Part shown: piece by piece, positions 30,844 through 39,976 of the stretch
Layout: every line of letters begins with the position of its first letter
How positions within the stretch are numbered: the stretch's first letter is position 1
Origin: Leifsonia sp. AG29
GTDB taxonomy: Bacteria; Actinomycetota; Actinomycetes; Actinomycetales; Microbacteriaceae
Direction: 5' to 3'
Length of the DNA stretch: 64,000 nucleotides
Assembly (NCBI RefSeq): GCF_009765225.1
Contig: NZ_VMSF01000001.1
Span: 1,860,001 to 1,924,000, forward strand
Notes under the pieces: generated by a model
The model's database searches: none
What the model was told of the DNA's origin: nothing
The model's input: the letters and a program-made list of their open reading frames with translations, nothing else
Made by a program: the position numbers and the translations under genes

Positions 30844-31832
30844 ACGCCTCCGCGCCCGAGGGGCGCCGGATGCTCCGGCTCGAGGTCCGCAACGCCCAGA
30901 CGCCGATCGAGCGCAAGCCCGAGTGGATCAAGACGAAGGCGAAGATGGGCCCCGAATACCGGCAGCTCCAGTCGCTCGTCAAGTCGGAGGACCTCCACAC
31001 CGTGTGCCAGGAGGCCGGCTGCCCGAACATCTACGAGTGCTGGGAGGATCGCGAGGCCACCTTCCTCATCGGCGGCTCCCAGTGCACCCGCCGCTGCGAC
31101 TTCTGCCAGATCGACACCGGCAAGCCGGCCGACCTCGACGTCGACGAGCCGCGGCGCGTCGGCGAATCCGTCCTCCGCATGGGACTGCGCTACGCCACCG
31201 TCACCGGCGTCGCCCGCGACGACCTGCCCGACGAGGGCTCCTGGCTCTACGCCGAGACGATCCGGGAGATCCACCGGCAGTCGCCGGGGACGGGCGTCGA
31301 GATCCTCGTCCCCGACTTCTCCGGGAACCCGGAGCACCTCGGTCGCGTGTTCGACGCCCGGCCGGAGGTCTTCGCCCACAACGTCGAGACGGTCCCGAGG
31401 ATCTTCAAGCGCATCCGGCCGGCATTCCGCTACGAGCGCTCGCTGGACGTGATCACCCAGGGGCGCGAAGCCGGCCTGATCACGAAGTCGAACCTGATCC
31501 TCGGCATGGGCGAGGAGCGGGAGGAGATCAGCCAGGCCCTCCGGGATCTGCACGACGCCGGCTGCGACATCCTCACGATCACCCAGTACCTGAGGCCGAG
31601 CCCCCGGCACCTCCCGGTCGCTCGCTGGGTTCGCCCCGAGGAGTTCGTGGAGCTCAAGGAGGAGGCCGAGGAGGTCGGGTTCCTCGGCGTGCTGTCGGGG
31701 CCGCTGGTGCGGTCCTCCTACCGCGCCGGGCGTCTGTGGGCGCAGTCGATGCGGGCTAAGGGACGCCCGATCCCGGAGCACTTGCAGCAGCTGGCCGACG
31801 CCTCCCTGGGGTTCGCGCAAGCCGTGTCCTGA
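30840..31832 (+). CDS. lipA: Lipoyl synthase (radical SAM)
   Basis: A 330-residue radical SAM enzyme that inserts two sulfurs into the octanoyl chain. Two [4Fe-4S] clusters are marked by CX4CX5C (Cys56, Cys61, Cys67) and CX3CX2C (Cys82, Cys86, Cys89). The C-terminal [11 protein letters not shown] holds the serine ligand of the auxiliary cluster. The ATG at 30840 overlaps the lipB stop. Length matches the family. No gene follows in the operon; DUF4191 has its own promoter. Confidence 0.97.
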   Translation: MNASAPEGRRMLRLEVRNAQTPIERKPEWIKTKAKMGPEYRQLQSLVKSEDLHTVCQEAGCPNIYECWEDREATFLIGGSQCTRRCDFCQIDTGKPADLDVDEPRRVGESVLRMGLRYATVTGVARDDLPDEGSWLYAETIREIHRQSPGTGVEILVPDFSGNPEHLGRVFDARPEVFAHNVETVPRIFKRIRPAFRYERSLDVITQGREAGLITKSNLILGMGEEREEISQALRDLHDAGCDILTITQYLRPSPRHLPVARWVRPEEFVELKEEAEEVGFLGVLSGPLVRSSYRAGRLWAQSMRAKGRPIPEHLQQLADASLGFAQAVS

Positions 31833-31904
31833 CGCGGTCTAAGCACTCGGCTGGGCGGCCGCCCGGAGACCATGGATCGGTCCTCCCGGCGGCCGCCGAG
31901 CCGG

Positions 31905-31910
31905 TATCCT
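31905..31910 (+). promoter_or_regulatory. -10 element of the DUF4191 gene
   Basis: TATCCT ends 6 nt before the ATG. The spacer is GGAGGC, which looks like a Shine-Dalgarno sequence but is too close to the start to work well, so leaderless initiation is favoured. Confidence 0.5.
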
Positions 31911-31916
31911 GGAGGC

Positions 31917-32612
31917 ATGGCAAAGGACAAGTCCACCAAGGAGCCCGGCCGGCTGAAGCAGATGTGGCAGGTCTTCCAGATGACCCGCCGGTACGACGAC
32001 CGCGCGCTCCTCTACATCCTCCTCGGACTGGTCCTGCCGATCATCGCCGGCGCCGTCGTCGCGGTGTTCCTGTCGGGCGGGAACGTCTTCACGATCGTGC
32101 TCTGGGTCCTCGCCGGAATCCTCGCGGGCGTGCTTCTCGCGCTCGTGATCCTCGGGCGCCGGGCCGAGCGCGCCGCCTACTCGCAGATCGAGGGCCAGCC
32201 GGGTGCCGTCGGCGCCGTGCTCCGTTCCTCCCTGCGACGCAGCTGGCGCGGCTCCGAGATGCCGGTCGCCGTCAACGGCAAGACGCAGGACGCCGTGTAC
32301 CGCGCCACGGGCCGCGGCGGCGTCGTCCTCATCAGCGAGGGGCCGAAGTCGCGCACGAAGCGCATGCTCGACGAAGAGCGCCGCAAGGTCACGCGCGTGC
32401 TGCCGAACGTCCCGATCACGGTCATCAGCGTCGGCCCGGACGCCGACTCGGTCCCGCTGCACCGGATCCCGCGCACGCTCGCCAAGATCAAGCCGACGCT
32501 GACGAAGGCGGAGGTGCTCGCCATCAGCAACCGCCTCCAGTCGATGGAGAACCAGATGCCCATCCCGAAGGGCGTCGACCCGATGAAGGTGCGGGCTCAG
32601 CGGGCGCGCTGA
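31917..32612 (+). CDS. DUF4191 domain-containing membrane protein
   Basis: A 231-residue protein with a basic N-terminus (MAKDKSTKEPGRLKQMWQVF), two adjacent membrane helices (about 38-60 and 62-82), and a soluble C-terminal domain with MEN-type ending (PIPKGVDPMKVRAQ). This is DUF4191, conserved in Actinobacteria directly after lipA, with no known function. An upstream in-frame ATG at 31872 was rejected because it adds Arg/Pro-rich sequence and passes over the promoter. It converges with the RDD gene. Confidence 0.87.
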   Translation: MAKDKSTKEPGRLKQMWQVFQMTRRYDDRALLYILLGLVLPIIAGAVVAVFLSGGNVFTIVLWVLAGILAGVLLALVILGRRAERAAYSQIEGQPGAVGAVLRSSLRRSWRGSEMPVAVNGKTQDAVYRATGRGGVVLISEGPKSRTKRMLDEERRKVTRVLPNVPITVISVGPDADSVPLHRIPRTLAKIKPTLTKAEVLAISNRLQSMENQMPIPKGVDPMKVRAQRAR

Positions 32613-32643
32613 ACCCCCGTTTCTTCGCGCCCCCCGCGTCCCG

Positions 32644-33069
32644 TCAGGAGCGGATGAGCACCGTTCCGGCGATCTTGTCGTGGAAGCCGCGCTGGTCCGA
32701 ATCCCAGACGAGGGCCGGGACGACCAGGCAGAGCAGCACGGTCCGCACCGCCGGGCGCCACACCCCGACCCATCCGCCCCGGAGCGCGACGACGCGCAAG
32801 CCGACGATGCGGTGCCCGACCGATCCGCCGATCGTCGGGATGAAGACGATCTGCATGAGGGCGAAGATCCCGATCGTCGCCCACGAGTCGTAGCGGAAGA
32901 ACGCGAACGACAGGAACGACGCGATCGCCCAGTCGATCGCGATCGCCCCGGCGCGCCGGCCGAGCCGCCCCACCGAGCGCGGCCCCGCCTCCGGGAGCCC
33001 GAGCCGCTCACCCGGGTAGCGGCTGGGCGCGATGTCGCCGGAACGCGGTGAGGAGGGAGTCTGCGGCAC
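32644..33069 (-). CDS. RDD family membrane protein
   Basis: A 141-residue protein with a polar N-terminus and three membrane helices. The RDD signature is recognisable: [19 protein letters not shown] (with Arg and Asp), GGSVGHRIVGLRVV, and a terminal WDSDQRGFHDKIAGTVLI. The family has been linked to ion homeostasis in some bacteria, but the role here is unknown. The start is GTG with TAAACT 6 nt upstream. In Actinobacteria this gene commonly sits between DUF4191 and glnA, diverging from glnA, as here. Confidence 0.87.
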   Translation of the reverse strand: MPQTPSSPRSGDIAPSRYPGERLGLPEAGPRSVGRLGRRAGAIAIDWAIASFLSFAFFRYDSWATIGIFALMQIVFIPTIGGSVGHRIVGLRVVALRGGWVGVWRPAVRTVLLCLVVPALVWDSDQRGFHDKIAGTVLIRS

Positions 33070-33075
33070 GTCCCG

Positions 33076-33081
33076 AGTTTA
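33076..33081 (-). promoter_or_regulatory. -10 element of leaderless RDD gene
   Basis: TAAACT on the minus strand ends 6 nt before the GTG start codon. Confidence 0.55.
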
Positions 33082-33135
33082 CCGGCGCCGGCTCCGGCCT
33101 CGCCGTGCGCTCCCGCATACGGGTCGGGGGGACCC

Positions 33136-33173
33136 GTAACATGCCGGAAACATTTGCGTCATGACCGGGAAAC
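33136..33173 (+). promoter_or_regulatory. GlnR-type operator upstream of glnA
   Basis: Four pentamers at strict 11-bp phasing read GTAAC-n6-GAAAC-n6-GTCAT-n6-GAAAC. This matches the actinobacterial GlnR consensus (GTNAC-n6-GAAAC, repeated) at nearly every position. It lies 72-109 bp upstream of the glnA start, with a possible -10 (TACGGT, 33184-33189) just downstream. It predicts nitrogen-dependent control of glnA by GlnR, which is not in the window. Confidence 0.8.
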
Positions 33174-33244
33174 GGCCTCCCCCTACGGTGGAACCTGGGC
33201 CGCACGTGCAGTCCGTCACCCGCAAGCCATTGGGAGTCCTCCGT

Positions 33245-34669
33245 ATGTTCCGTGATTCTTCCGAGGTGCTGAAGTTCATCAAGGACACCGACGTCAAGTT
33301 CCTTGATATCCGTTTCACCGATCTGCCCGGTGTTCAGCAGCACTTCAACATCCCCGCAGCGAGCGTCGACGAGGAGTTCTTCTCCGTCGGCCAGCTCTTC
33401 GACGGCTCGTCGATCCGCGGCTTCGCCTCCATCCACGAGTCGGACATGCAGCTGATCCCCGACGTGTCGACCGCGTACGTCGACCCGTTCCGGGCGGAGC
33501 GCACGCTCATCATGGTCTTCGACATCTACAACCCGCGGAACGGCGAGATCTACGCCAAGGACCCGCGCCAGGTCGCCAAGAAGGCGGAGAAGTACCTCGC
33601 CTCCACCGGCATCGCCGACACGGCCTTCTTCGCCCCGGAGGCGGAGTTCTACATCTTCGACGACGTGCGCTACGAGGTGAACCAGCACTCGAGCTTCTAC
33701 TCGGTCGACTCGAGCGAGGGCGCCTGGAACAGCGGCCGCACCGAAGAGGGCGGCAACCTCGCCAACAAGACCCCGTACAAGGGCGGCTACTTCCCCGTCT
33801 CGCCGGTGGACCAGCACGCCGACCTGCGCGACGACATCGTGCTGAAGCTGATCGAGGCGGGCCTCGAGGTCGAGCGCTCGCACCACGAGGTCGGCACCGC
33901 CGGTCAGGGCGAGATCAACTACAAGTTCGACACGATGGTCCACGCCGCGGACGACATCCTCAAGTTCAAGTACATCGTCAAGAACACCGCTTCCGAGTGG
34001 GGCAAGACGGCGACCTTCATGCCGAAGCCGCTGTTCGGCGACAACGGCTCGGGCATGCACACCCACCAGTCGCTGTGGAACGACGGCAAGCCGCTGTTCT
34101 ACGACGAGGCCGGCTACGGCGGCCTGTCGGACATCGCCCGCTGGTACATCGGCGGCCTCCTCAAGCACGCCCCGGCCGTCCTCGCCTTCACGAACCCGAC
34201 GGTGAACTCCTTCCACCGCCTGGTCCCGGGCTTCGAGGCGCCGGTCAACCTGGTCTACTCGGCCGGCAACCGCTCCGCGTCGATCCGCATCCCGATCACG
34301 GGCTCCAACCCGAAGGCGAAGCGCATCGAGTTCCGCGCGCCCGACGCCTCCGGCAACCCGTACCTCGCGTTCGCCGCGCAGCTGATGGCGGGCCTCGACG
34401 GCATCAAGAACCGCATCGAGCCGCACGAGCCGGTCGACAAGGACCTCTACGAGCTCCCGCCGGAGGAGGCGAAGAACATCCCCCAGGTGCCGGCGTCGCT
34501 GTCGGAGGCCCTCGACGCGCTCGAGGCCGACCACGACTTCCTCACCGCGGGCGGCGTGTTCACCCCCGAGCTCATCGAGACCTGGATCGAGTACAAGCGC
34601 GAGAAGGAGATCAAGCCGCTCGCGCAGCGCCCGCACCCGTTCGAGTACGAGCTGTACTACGGCGTCTGA
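33245..34669 (+). CDS. glnA: Glutamine synthetase type I, adenylylation-regulated
   Basis: A 474-residue dodecameric GSI-beta enzyme that makes glutamine from glutamate, ammonia and ATP. Motifs include [10 protein letters not shown], the metal site [21 protein letters not shown], the glutamate site [10 protein letters not shown], and the ATP-site region [17 protein letters not shown]. The adenylylation site is Tyr402 in DLYELPPEE, the target of GlnE encoded 2.3 kb away. The start at 33245 fits the family ([12 protein letters not shown]); GGGAG lies 8-12 nt upstream. It has a GlnR operator in front and a strong terminator behind. Confidence 0.97.
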   Translation: MFRDSSEVLKFIKDTDVKFLDIRFTDLPGVQQHFNIPAASVDEEFFSVGQLFDGSSIRGFASIHESDMQLIPDVSTAYVDPFRAERTLIMVFDIYNPRNGEIYAKDPRQVAKKAEKYLASTGIADTAFFAPEAEFYIFDDVRYEVNQHSSFYSVDSSEGAWNSGRTEEGGNLANKTPYKGGYFPVSPVDQHADLRDDIVLKLIEAGLEVERSHHEVGTAGQGEINYKFDTMVHAADDILKFKYIVKNTASEWGKTATFMPKPLFGDNGSGMHTHQSLWNDGKPLFYDEAGYGGLSDIARWYIGGLLKHAPAVLAFTNPTVNSFHRLVPGFEAPVNLVYSAGNRSASIRIPITGSNPKAKRIEFRAPDASGNPYLAFAAQLMAGLDGIKNRIEPHEPVDKDLYELPPEEAKNIPQVPASLSEALDALEADHDFLTAGGVFTPELIETWIEYKREKEIKPLAQRPHPFEYELYYGV

Positions 34670-34688
34670 TCGTCGGACTCCGTTCGCA

Positions 34689-34721
34689 AAGGGCCGCATC
34701 CCGCTGCGGGGTGCGGCCCTT
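34689..34721 (+). terminator. Intrinsic terminator of glnA
   Basis: A 10-bp perfect stem (34689-34698 with 34712-34721) with an inner CCCGC/GCGGG extension lies 19 bp after the glnA stop. The downstream tail is weak (TTCCGCG). Confidence 0.85.
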
Positions 34722-34751
34722 CCGCGTCCCTCCCGAAGATTTTCTAGTCCG

Positions 34752-34778
34752 TGTCGATCTTTCCGTGCGCCGTTCGAC
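34752..34778 (+). promoter_or_regulatory. Candidate ECF42 sigma-dependent promoter
   Basis: TGTCGA (34752-34757) and CGAC (34775-34778) are separated by 17 bp, upstream of the first YCII gene. This matches the promoter type described for ECF42 sigma factors (TGTCGA at -35, CGA/TC at -10). The sigma gene is the next one downstream, so it would be self-activating. Confidence 0.7.
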
Positions 34779-34831
34779 ACCATAGTGAGAGGGTGCTGAC
34801 GGAGCACCCGCGGAGCTGAGGGAGCACCCCC

Positions 34832-35260
34832 ATGAAGTACATGCTGATCATGCGAGGCACGGACGAGGCCAAGGCCGCCTACGAGGGGATGGACTTCACC
34901 GAAGTCATCGCCGCGATGGGCAAGTACAACGAGCAGCTCCTCGAGGCCGGGGTCCTGCTCTCCGGCGAGGGGCTCGCCGACGATGTCGAGACGACGGGCT
35001 TCGTCGTCGACTTCTCGACCACCCCTCCAGCCGTGACCGACGGACCCTACGGGGAGACGCACGAGTTGTTCAACGGCTTTTGGATCCTCGAGGTCAGCTC
35101 GAAGGATGAGGCGGCGGAGTGGGCGAGCCGCTGCCCGCTCGGCCCGGGGTCCAAGCTCGAGGTGCGCCGGGTCACCGATGAGAGCGACTTCGCGGCCTAC
35201 GCCGACAACGAGTGGATCAAGAAGGAGGCCGAGTGGAGGGCGGCGGCCGAGAAGGCGTGA
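34832..35260 (+). CDS. YCII/DGPF domain protein
   Basis: A 142-residue soluble protein of the YCII-related (DGPF) family. MKYMLIMRGTDEAK begins the ferredoxin-like fold, and the family DGPF motif appears as TDGPYGETHE. Members are small proteins with a possible His/Asp active site and no known substrate. They are typically encoded next to ECF42 sigma factors and are their targets. A GAGGGAG lies 6-12 nt before the ATG. The direct repeat GGAGCACCC occurs twice in the leader (34800-34830). The gene begins a three-gene unit with the sigma factor and a second YCII gene. Confidence 0.9.
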   Translation: MKYMLIMRGTDEAKAAYEGMDFTEVIAAMGKYNEQLLEAGVLLSGEGLADDVETTGFVVDFSTTPPAVTDGPYGETHELFNGFWILEVSSKDEAAEWASRCPLGPGSKLEVRRVTDESDFAAYADNEWIKKEAEWRAAAEKA

Positions 35261-35288
35261 GGGGCGCCTCCCGGGGAGGGACGCTGCG

Positions 35289-36524
35289 ATGACCGGGGTC
35301 TCGGCGAGGATCGACGCCGTGTGGCGGATCGACGGAGCGCGGGTGGTCGCCACCGTCGCCCGCGTGACCGGCGATGTCGGCCTCGCTGAGGATCTCGCCC
35401 AGGAGGCACTGGTCGAGGCACTCCGCACCTGGCCGTCGGCCGGCGTGCCGGACAACCCCGGAGCGTGGCTGACCGCGGTGGCGAAGCGCCGGGCGATCGA
35501 CCACTGGCGACGCCGGGAGAGGCTGGACGAGCGCTACCGCGTTCTCGCGAGCGCACTGGTGGAGGCGGAGGAGGCTCCCTGGGAACCGATCGACGACGAC
35601 GTGCTGCGCCTCGTCTTCACGGCCTGCCACCCCGCGCTGTCCCGCGAGGCGCAAGTGGCGCTGACCCTCCGCGTCGTCGCGGGTCTCAGCACCGAGGAGA
35701 TCGCGCGGATGTTCCTCCTGCCGGTCGCCACGGTGCAACAGCGGATCGTGCGGGCCAAGAAGACCATCTCGGCGGCTCGCGTCCCTTTCTCGACGCCTGA
35801 CCCGGCCGAGTGGAAGGAACGCCTGGCGGCCGTGCTGAGCGTCGTCTACCTCATCTTCACGGAGGGGTACTCCGCCACGACCGGAGCTGACTGGATGCGG
35901 ACCGACCTCGCCCACGAGGCGCTGCGGCTCGGGCGGAAGGTGGCCGCGCTCCTCCCCCGCGAGCCGGAGGCCCACGGTCTCGTGGCGCTCATGGAGCTGC
36001 AGGCAGCACGCTTCGCCGCACGGACCCTGCCCGATGGAACTCCCGTCCTCCTCGCGGACCAGGACCGAGGGCGCTGGGACCGCTCGGGCATCGCGCGAGG
36101 TCGAGCGGCGCTCGCGCGCGCCGACCGGCTGGGCCGGGGGCGGGGGCCGTATTCGCTGCAGGCCGCGATCGCGGAGTGCCATGCGGTGGCGCCGAGCGTG
36201 GAGGCGACGGACTGGGCGAGGATCGTCGTGCTCTACGAAGCACTGGGGAGGATCGCCCCGAGCCCGGTCGTCGAACTCAACCGTGCCGCGGCGGTATCGA
36301 TGGCGACCGGCCCGGCGAACGCGCTGCGGATCGTCGACGAGCTCGACGCGGCGGGCGCTCTGCGCGGATCGCACCTCCTGCCGAGCGTGCGGGGGGAGTT
36401 GCTGGCTCGTCTCGGGCGGACCACCGAGGCGGTCTCGGAGTTGACGACGGCCGCCTCCCTCGCGGGCAACGAGCGCGAGCGGGAGGTCCTGCTCGCGAAG
36501 GCGGAGGCACTCCGCGGCGACTGA
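35289..36524 (+). CDS. ECF sigma factor of the ECF42 type, with C-terminal TPR-like extension
   Basis: A 411-residue sigma factor. Region 2 covers about residues 15-85 (DLAQEALVEALRTWP, NPGAWLTAVAKRRAIDHWRR) and region 4 about 115-170 (LSTEEIARMFLLPVATVQQRIVRAKKTI). The remaining ~230 residues are a helical extension with TPR-like repeats (PSPVVELNRAAAVSMATGPANAL), needed for activity in characterised ECF42 members and replacing a separate anti-sigma factor. No anti-sigma gene is present. The ATG at 35289 follows the YCII gene by 28 bp. The signal sensed is unknown. Confidence 0.92.
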   Translation: MTGVSARIDAVWRIDGARVVATVARVTGDVGLAEDLAQEALVEALRTWPSAGVPDNPGAWLTAVAKRRAIDHWRRRERLDERYRVLASALVEAEEAPWEPIDDDVLRLVFTACHPALSREAQVALTLRVVAGLSTEEIARMFLLPVATVQQRIVRAKKTISAARVPFSTPDPAEWKERLAAVLSVVYLIFTEGYSATTGADWMRTDLAHEALRLGRKVAALLPREPEAHGLVALMELQAARFAARTLPDGTPVLLADQDRGRWDRSGIARGRAALARADRLGRGRGPYSLQAAIAECHAVAPSVEATDWARIVVLYEALGRIAPSPVVELNRAAAVSMATGPANALRIVDELDAAGALRGSHLLPSVRGELLARLGRTTEAVSELTTAASLAGNEREREVLLAKAEALRGD

Positions 36525-36620
36525 CCGCATGCGTGCGATCGCGCCCGTTCCCGCGGCGCATCGTCGGCGCTAGATTCGCCCCGTCGGAGCGAGGACGCTC
36601 CGCAAGCGAAGGAGTGGACC

Positions 36621-36932
36621 ATGACGCGCTACCTGCTCATCTACCGGGGGGACCCGGAAGCACGAGCCTCGATGCCCCCGATGACGGAGGAGCAGATCGC
36701 CCAGGAGAACGCAGCCTGGAACGACTGGGCGGCGAAGGTGGGCTCGGGCATCATCGACTTCGGCACGCCGACCGAGGCCGTCTCGCCGGGAGCAGACCCT
36801 ACGGTGGGCGGCTACAGCCTCATCGAGGCGGAGTCCGCGGAGCACGCCGACAGCCTCCTCGACGGGCACCCCCACCGCCTGCGCGGCGGCAGGATCGACG
36901 TCTACGAGTTGCAACCCGTCCCGGGCATGTGA
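36621..36932 (+). CDS. YCII-related protein
   Basis: A 103-residue protein (MTRYLLIYRGDPEA start) of the YCII superfamily, shorter than the first copy and without a clear DGPF. The ESAEHADSLLDGHPH segment resembles YCII members that carry a conserved His in the active-site groove. GAAGGAG precedes the ATG by 6 nt. It is 96 bp after the ECF sigma gene; the gap lacks TGTCGA, so it is probably read from the operon promoter. Function unknown. Confidence 0.85.
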   Translation: MTRYLLIYRGDPEARASMPPMTEEQIAQENAAWNDWAAKVGSGIIDFGTPTEAVSPGADPTVGGYSLIEAESAEHADSLLDGHPHRLRGGRIDVYELQPVPGM

Positions 36933-36963
36933 GCGGGCCTCGCCGGCGCCGCGCGGCTTGACG

Positions 36964-39900
36964 TCAGCCGGTCGGCGCCGGCCGCTGCGGGAGACCGTAG
37001 AACGACCGCTCGAAGACGGCCCTGGCACGCCGCGTGACCGCGAGGTAGTCCTCCTCCAGCCGGCTCGCCGACCCCGGCGGGTACTCCATGAGGCGCGCGA
37101 CGCCGTCGAGGGCGACGCGGTCGGAGGGCAGCACGTCGGCGGTCTTGGCGGTCCACAGCGTCATGGCCGAGCGCGTCCGCGACGCGAACACCCACGCGTC
37201 GCGCAGCTTGGCGGCGTCCTCAGCGCCGACGTAGCCGTGCGCCGCTGCCGCGGCGAGAGCGTCGAGCGTCGAGGGGGTGCGCAGCTCGGGCACGCCCGCC
37301 GCGTGCTCGAGCTGGATGAGCTGCACGAACCACTCGACGTCGCTGAGCGAGCCGCGGCCGAGCTTCAGGTGCCGCGAGGGGTCGGCGCCCTGAGGGAGGC
37401 GCTCGTTCTCGACGCGCGCCTTGATCCGCTTGACCTCGCGCACCTCCTGCTCGCCGATCGCCGCGGGGTAGCGCACCTCGTCGGCGAGCGTCCGGAAGTC
37501 GTCGAGCAGGGCGGTGTCGCCGGCCACTCCTCGCGCCCGGAGGAGCGCCTGCGCCTCCCAGGTCAACGACCAGCGCCGGTAGTAGGCGCGGTACGAGTCG
37601 AGGGACCGGGCCGGCGGTCCGTTCTTGCCCTCCGGCCGGAGCCCGATGTCGAGGTCGAGCGGCACGACGGGGTCCTCCGTGAGCCGGTTCAGCTCCGAGA
37701 CGATGGCGAGCGCCGCGCGATTGGCCGCGTCGGGCTCCGCCTCGAGAGCGCGGAACACGTGCATGACGTCCGCGTCCGAGCCGAACCCGAGCTCGCGGCC
37801 CCCGAAGCGCCCCATCCCGATGACGGCGAACTCCAGGAGATGCGCGTCTCCGCGCGCGCCGCGGATGGCGGCGAGGACGCCCTCGATCGTGTTCTCGGTG
37901 ACCGCCGTGAGCCCGTGCGCCAGCTCCTCGATGGAGGCGATGCCGAGGATCCCCGCGAAGGCCAGGCGGAGCACCTCCCGCCGCCGCATCGCGCGGATCG
38001 CGGACGCCGCGGTATCGGCCGACACATGGCGGGCGAGGATGGCGCTCGTCTCCTCCCTCAGGACCTCGAGGGTCCGCGGGCGGAGGTCGTCGTCGTCCTC
38101 GAGCCAGGCGACCGATTCCGGGATGCGTCCGAGCAGCTCGCCGGCGAAACGCGACCCGGACAGGACGCGGGTCAGGCGCTCGGCCGCGCCGGTCGAGTCG
38201 CGGAGCATGCGCAGGTACCAGTGGGTGGAGCCGAGGTCTTCGCTCAGGCGCCGGAAGGTGAGGAGGCCGTAGTCCGGGTCGGCGCCGTCGGCGAACCACT
38301 GCAGCATCACGGGCAGGAGGTGCCGCTGGATCGTGGCCCGCCGGGACACGCCCGCCGTCAACGCTCCGATGTGCGCGAGCGCTCCCCGCGGGTCGCGGAA
38401 GCCGATCGCTGCCAGTCGCGCTTCCGCCTGCGCGCTGGTGAGGGCGAAGTCCTCCGTGGGGGTCGCCGCCACGGCGCTCAGCAGGGGGCGGTAGAAGAGC
38501 CGCTCGTGCAACCCGCGGACGCGGTGCTTGATCTGGTTCCAGCGCTCGAGCAGCGCCTCGGCGCTCGTCGCGAGCCCCGTGGCGCGGGCGAGGATCCGCA
38601 CGTCGCCCTCGGCGCGGGGCATGAGGTGCGTGCGCCGCAGGTGGCGCAGCTGGAGGCGGTGCTCCATGAGGCGCAGGGTGCGGTAGTCCTGCGAGAAGGA
38701 GGCGGCCTCCTCCCTCCCGATGTAGCCCTGAGCCGCCAGCGCGGCCAGTGCCGAAAGCGTGTCGCGCTGGCGCACCAGCTCATCGGTCTGCCCATGGACG
38801 AGCTGGAGCAGCTGGACGGTGAACTCGACGTCGCGGAGGCCGCCGGGACCGAGCTTCAGCTGATAGTGCACCTCATCGTCGGGGATGTGCTCCGAGACGC
38901 GCTCGCGCATGCGCTGGACCGACTCGACGAAGTTCTCGCGGGAGGCGCTGCTCCAGACCTTGGGCGAGAGGGCGCGGACGTACCGCTCGCCGAGCTCGAG
39001 ATCGCCCGCGAGCGGTCGCGCCTTGAGCAGCGCCTGGAACTCCCAGCCCTTCGCCCACCGGTCGTAGTACGCGATGTGGGACTCGAGGGTCCGGACCAGT
39101 GCTCCGTCCTTGCCCTCGGGCCGCAGGTTGGGGTCGACCTCCCACAGGCCCGGCTCGAATGCCGGCTCGTGGATGCCGCGCATCGTCAGCATGGCGAGCC
39201 GCGTCGCGATGTCGACCGCCCGTCCGGCCTCGACCTGCCCCTCGACGCCCTCCGTGACGAAGATCACGTCGACATCGCTGACGTAGTTGAGCTCGCGGGC
39301 GCCGGCCTTGCCCATGCCGATCACCGAGAGGGGCGTCGCCCGCACCTCGTGCTCGGGGAAGCGCCCGGGGCCGGTGCCCATCGTCATCCGGCGCGCGACG
39401 GCGAGCGAGGCCTCGAGCGCTGCGGCCGCGAGGTCCGAGAGCGCCGCGGCGACGCCGTCGAACCCCGCCACCGGGTCGGGCTGCTCCAGGTCGAAACTGG
39501 CCAGCTGCACGAGGCGCCGCCGGTAGCGAACCCGCAGGGCCGTCCACTCGGCCTCGTCGCCGCGCTCGGCGACACCATCGACGGCTCCGACGGCGTCGAG
39601 CAGGTCCGCGCGCGCCTCGGCGGCGCTCGGGAGGGTCGTGATCGGGTAGTCGAGGGCGGCCAGCTCAGCCGGCTGCCGCAGGAAGAACTCCGCAGCACCC
39701 TCGGAGGCGCCGATCACCCGGAACAGCCGCTGAGCGTCGCGGCGCGACGGCACGTACCGCGAGGTCTGCACGGGCGCGTGACGCAGCAGACGGAGCGCCG
39801 ACTGCAGCGCGGTGTCCGGATCGGCGGCGGCCGAGAGCGACGGGAGGAGCTCCTCCACCGCGAACCCGGTCAGTCCGGCGAGCTCGTCGAGCTCGGCGCG

Positions 39901-39966
39901 CACCGAGCTCAGCCCCACGAAGCCCGCCCGCGCCAGCGCGGTGAGGGAGAGTTGCTCGCGGGTCAC
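36964..39966 (-). CDS. glnE: Bifunctional glutamine synthetase adenylyltransferase/adenylyl-removing enzyme
   Basis: A 1000-residue two-headed nucleotidyltransferase that adds AMP to, and removes it from, Tyr402 of GlnA. The N-terminal nucleotidyltransferase (adenylyl-removing) has GMGKAGARELNYVSDVDVIFV, and the C-terminal (adenylylating) has GMGRFGGRELGFGSDADVMHV; each gives the G-G-x-D-x-D metal site. The two halves share the ELDYPI..-type helical domains, with a duplicated RLRPEGK.G block. It starts at GTG 39966, 10 bp after the glnA2 stop, so the two form an operon. It is convergent with the second YCII gene. Confidence 0.96.
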   Translation of the reverse strand: MTREQLSLTALARAGFVGLSSVRAELDELAGLTGFAVEELLPSLSAAADPDTALQSALRLLRHAPVQTSRYVPSRRDAQRLFRVIGASEGAAEFFLRQPAELAALDYPITTLPSAAEARADLLDAVGAVDGVAERGDEAEWTALRVRYRRRLVQLASFDLEQPDPVAGFDGVAAALSDLAAAALEASLAVARRMTMGTGPGRFPEHEVRATPLSVIGMGKAGARELNYVSDVDVIFVTEGVEGQVEAGRAVDIATRLAMLTMRGIHEPAFEPGLWEVDPNLRPEGKDGALVRTLESHIAYYDRWAKGWEFQALLKARPLAGDLELGERYVRALSPKVWSSASRENFVESVQRMRERVSEHIPDDEVHYQLKLGPGGLRDVEFTVQLLQLVHGQTDELVRQRDTLSALAALAAQGYIGREEAASFSQDYRTLRLMEHRLQLRHLRRTHLMPRAEGDVRILARATGLATSAEALLERWNQIKHRVRGLHERLFYRPLLSAVAATPTEDFALTSAQAEARLAAIGFRDPRGALAHIGALTAGVSRRATIQRHLLPVMLQWFADGADPDYGLLTFRRLSEDLGSTHWYLRMLRDSTGAAERLTRVLSGSRFAGELLGRIPESVAWLEDDDDLRPRTLEVLREETSAILARHVSADTAASAIRAMRRREVLRLAFAGILGIASIEELAHGLTAVTENTIEGVLAAIRGARGDAHLLEFAVIGMGRFGGRELGFGSDADVMHVFRALEAEPDAANRAALAIVSELNRLTEDPVVPLDLDIGLRPEGKNGPPARSLDSYRAYYRRWSLTWEAQALLRARGVAGDTALLDDFRTLADEVRYPAAIGEQEVREVKRIKARVENERLPQGADPSRHLKLGRGSLSDVEWFVQLIQLEHAAGVPELRTPSTLDALAAAAAHGYVGAEDAAKLRDAWVFASRTRSAMTLWTAKTADVLPSDRVALDGVARLMEYPPGSASRLEEDYLAVTRRARAVFERSFYGLPQRPAPTG

Positions 39967-39976
39967 GGGATCGGCG

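Noticed and set aside
31846-31905. G+C-rich inverted sequences (GGCGGCCGCC twice) between lipA and DUF4191 as a terminator
   Set aside because: Pairing is imperfect and no T-tract is visible; such palindromes are expected by chance at this base composition.
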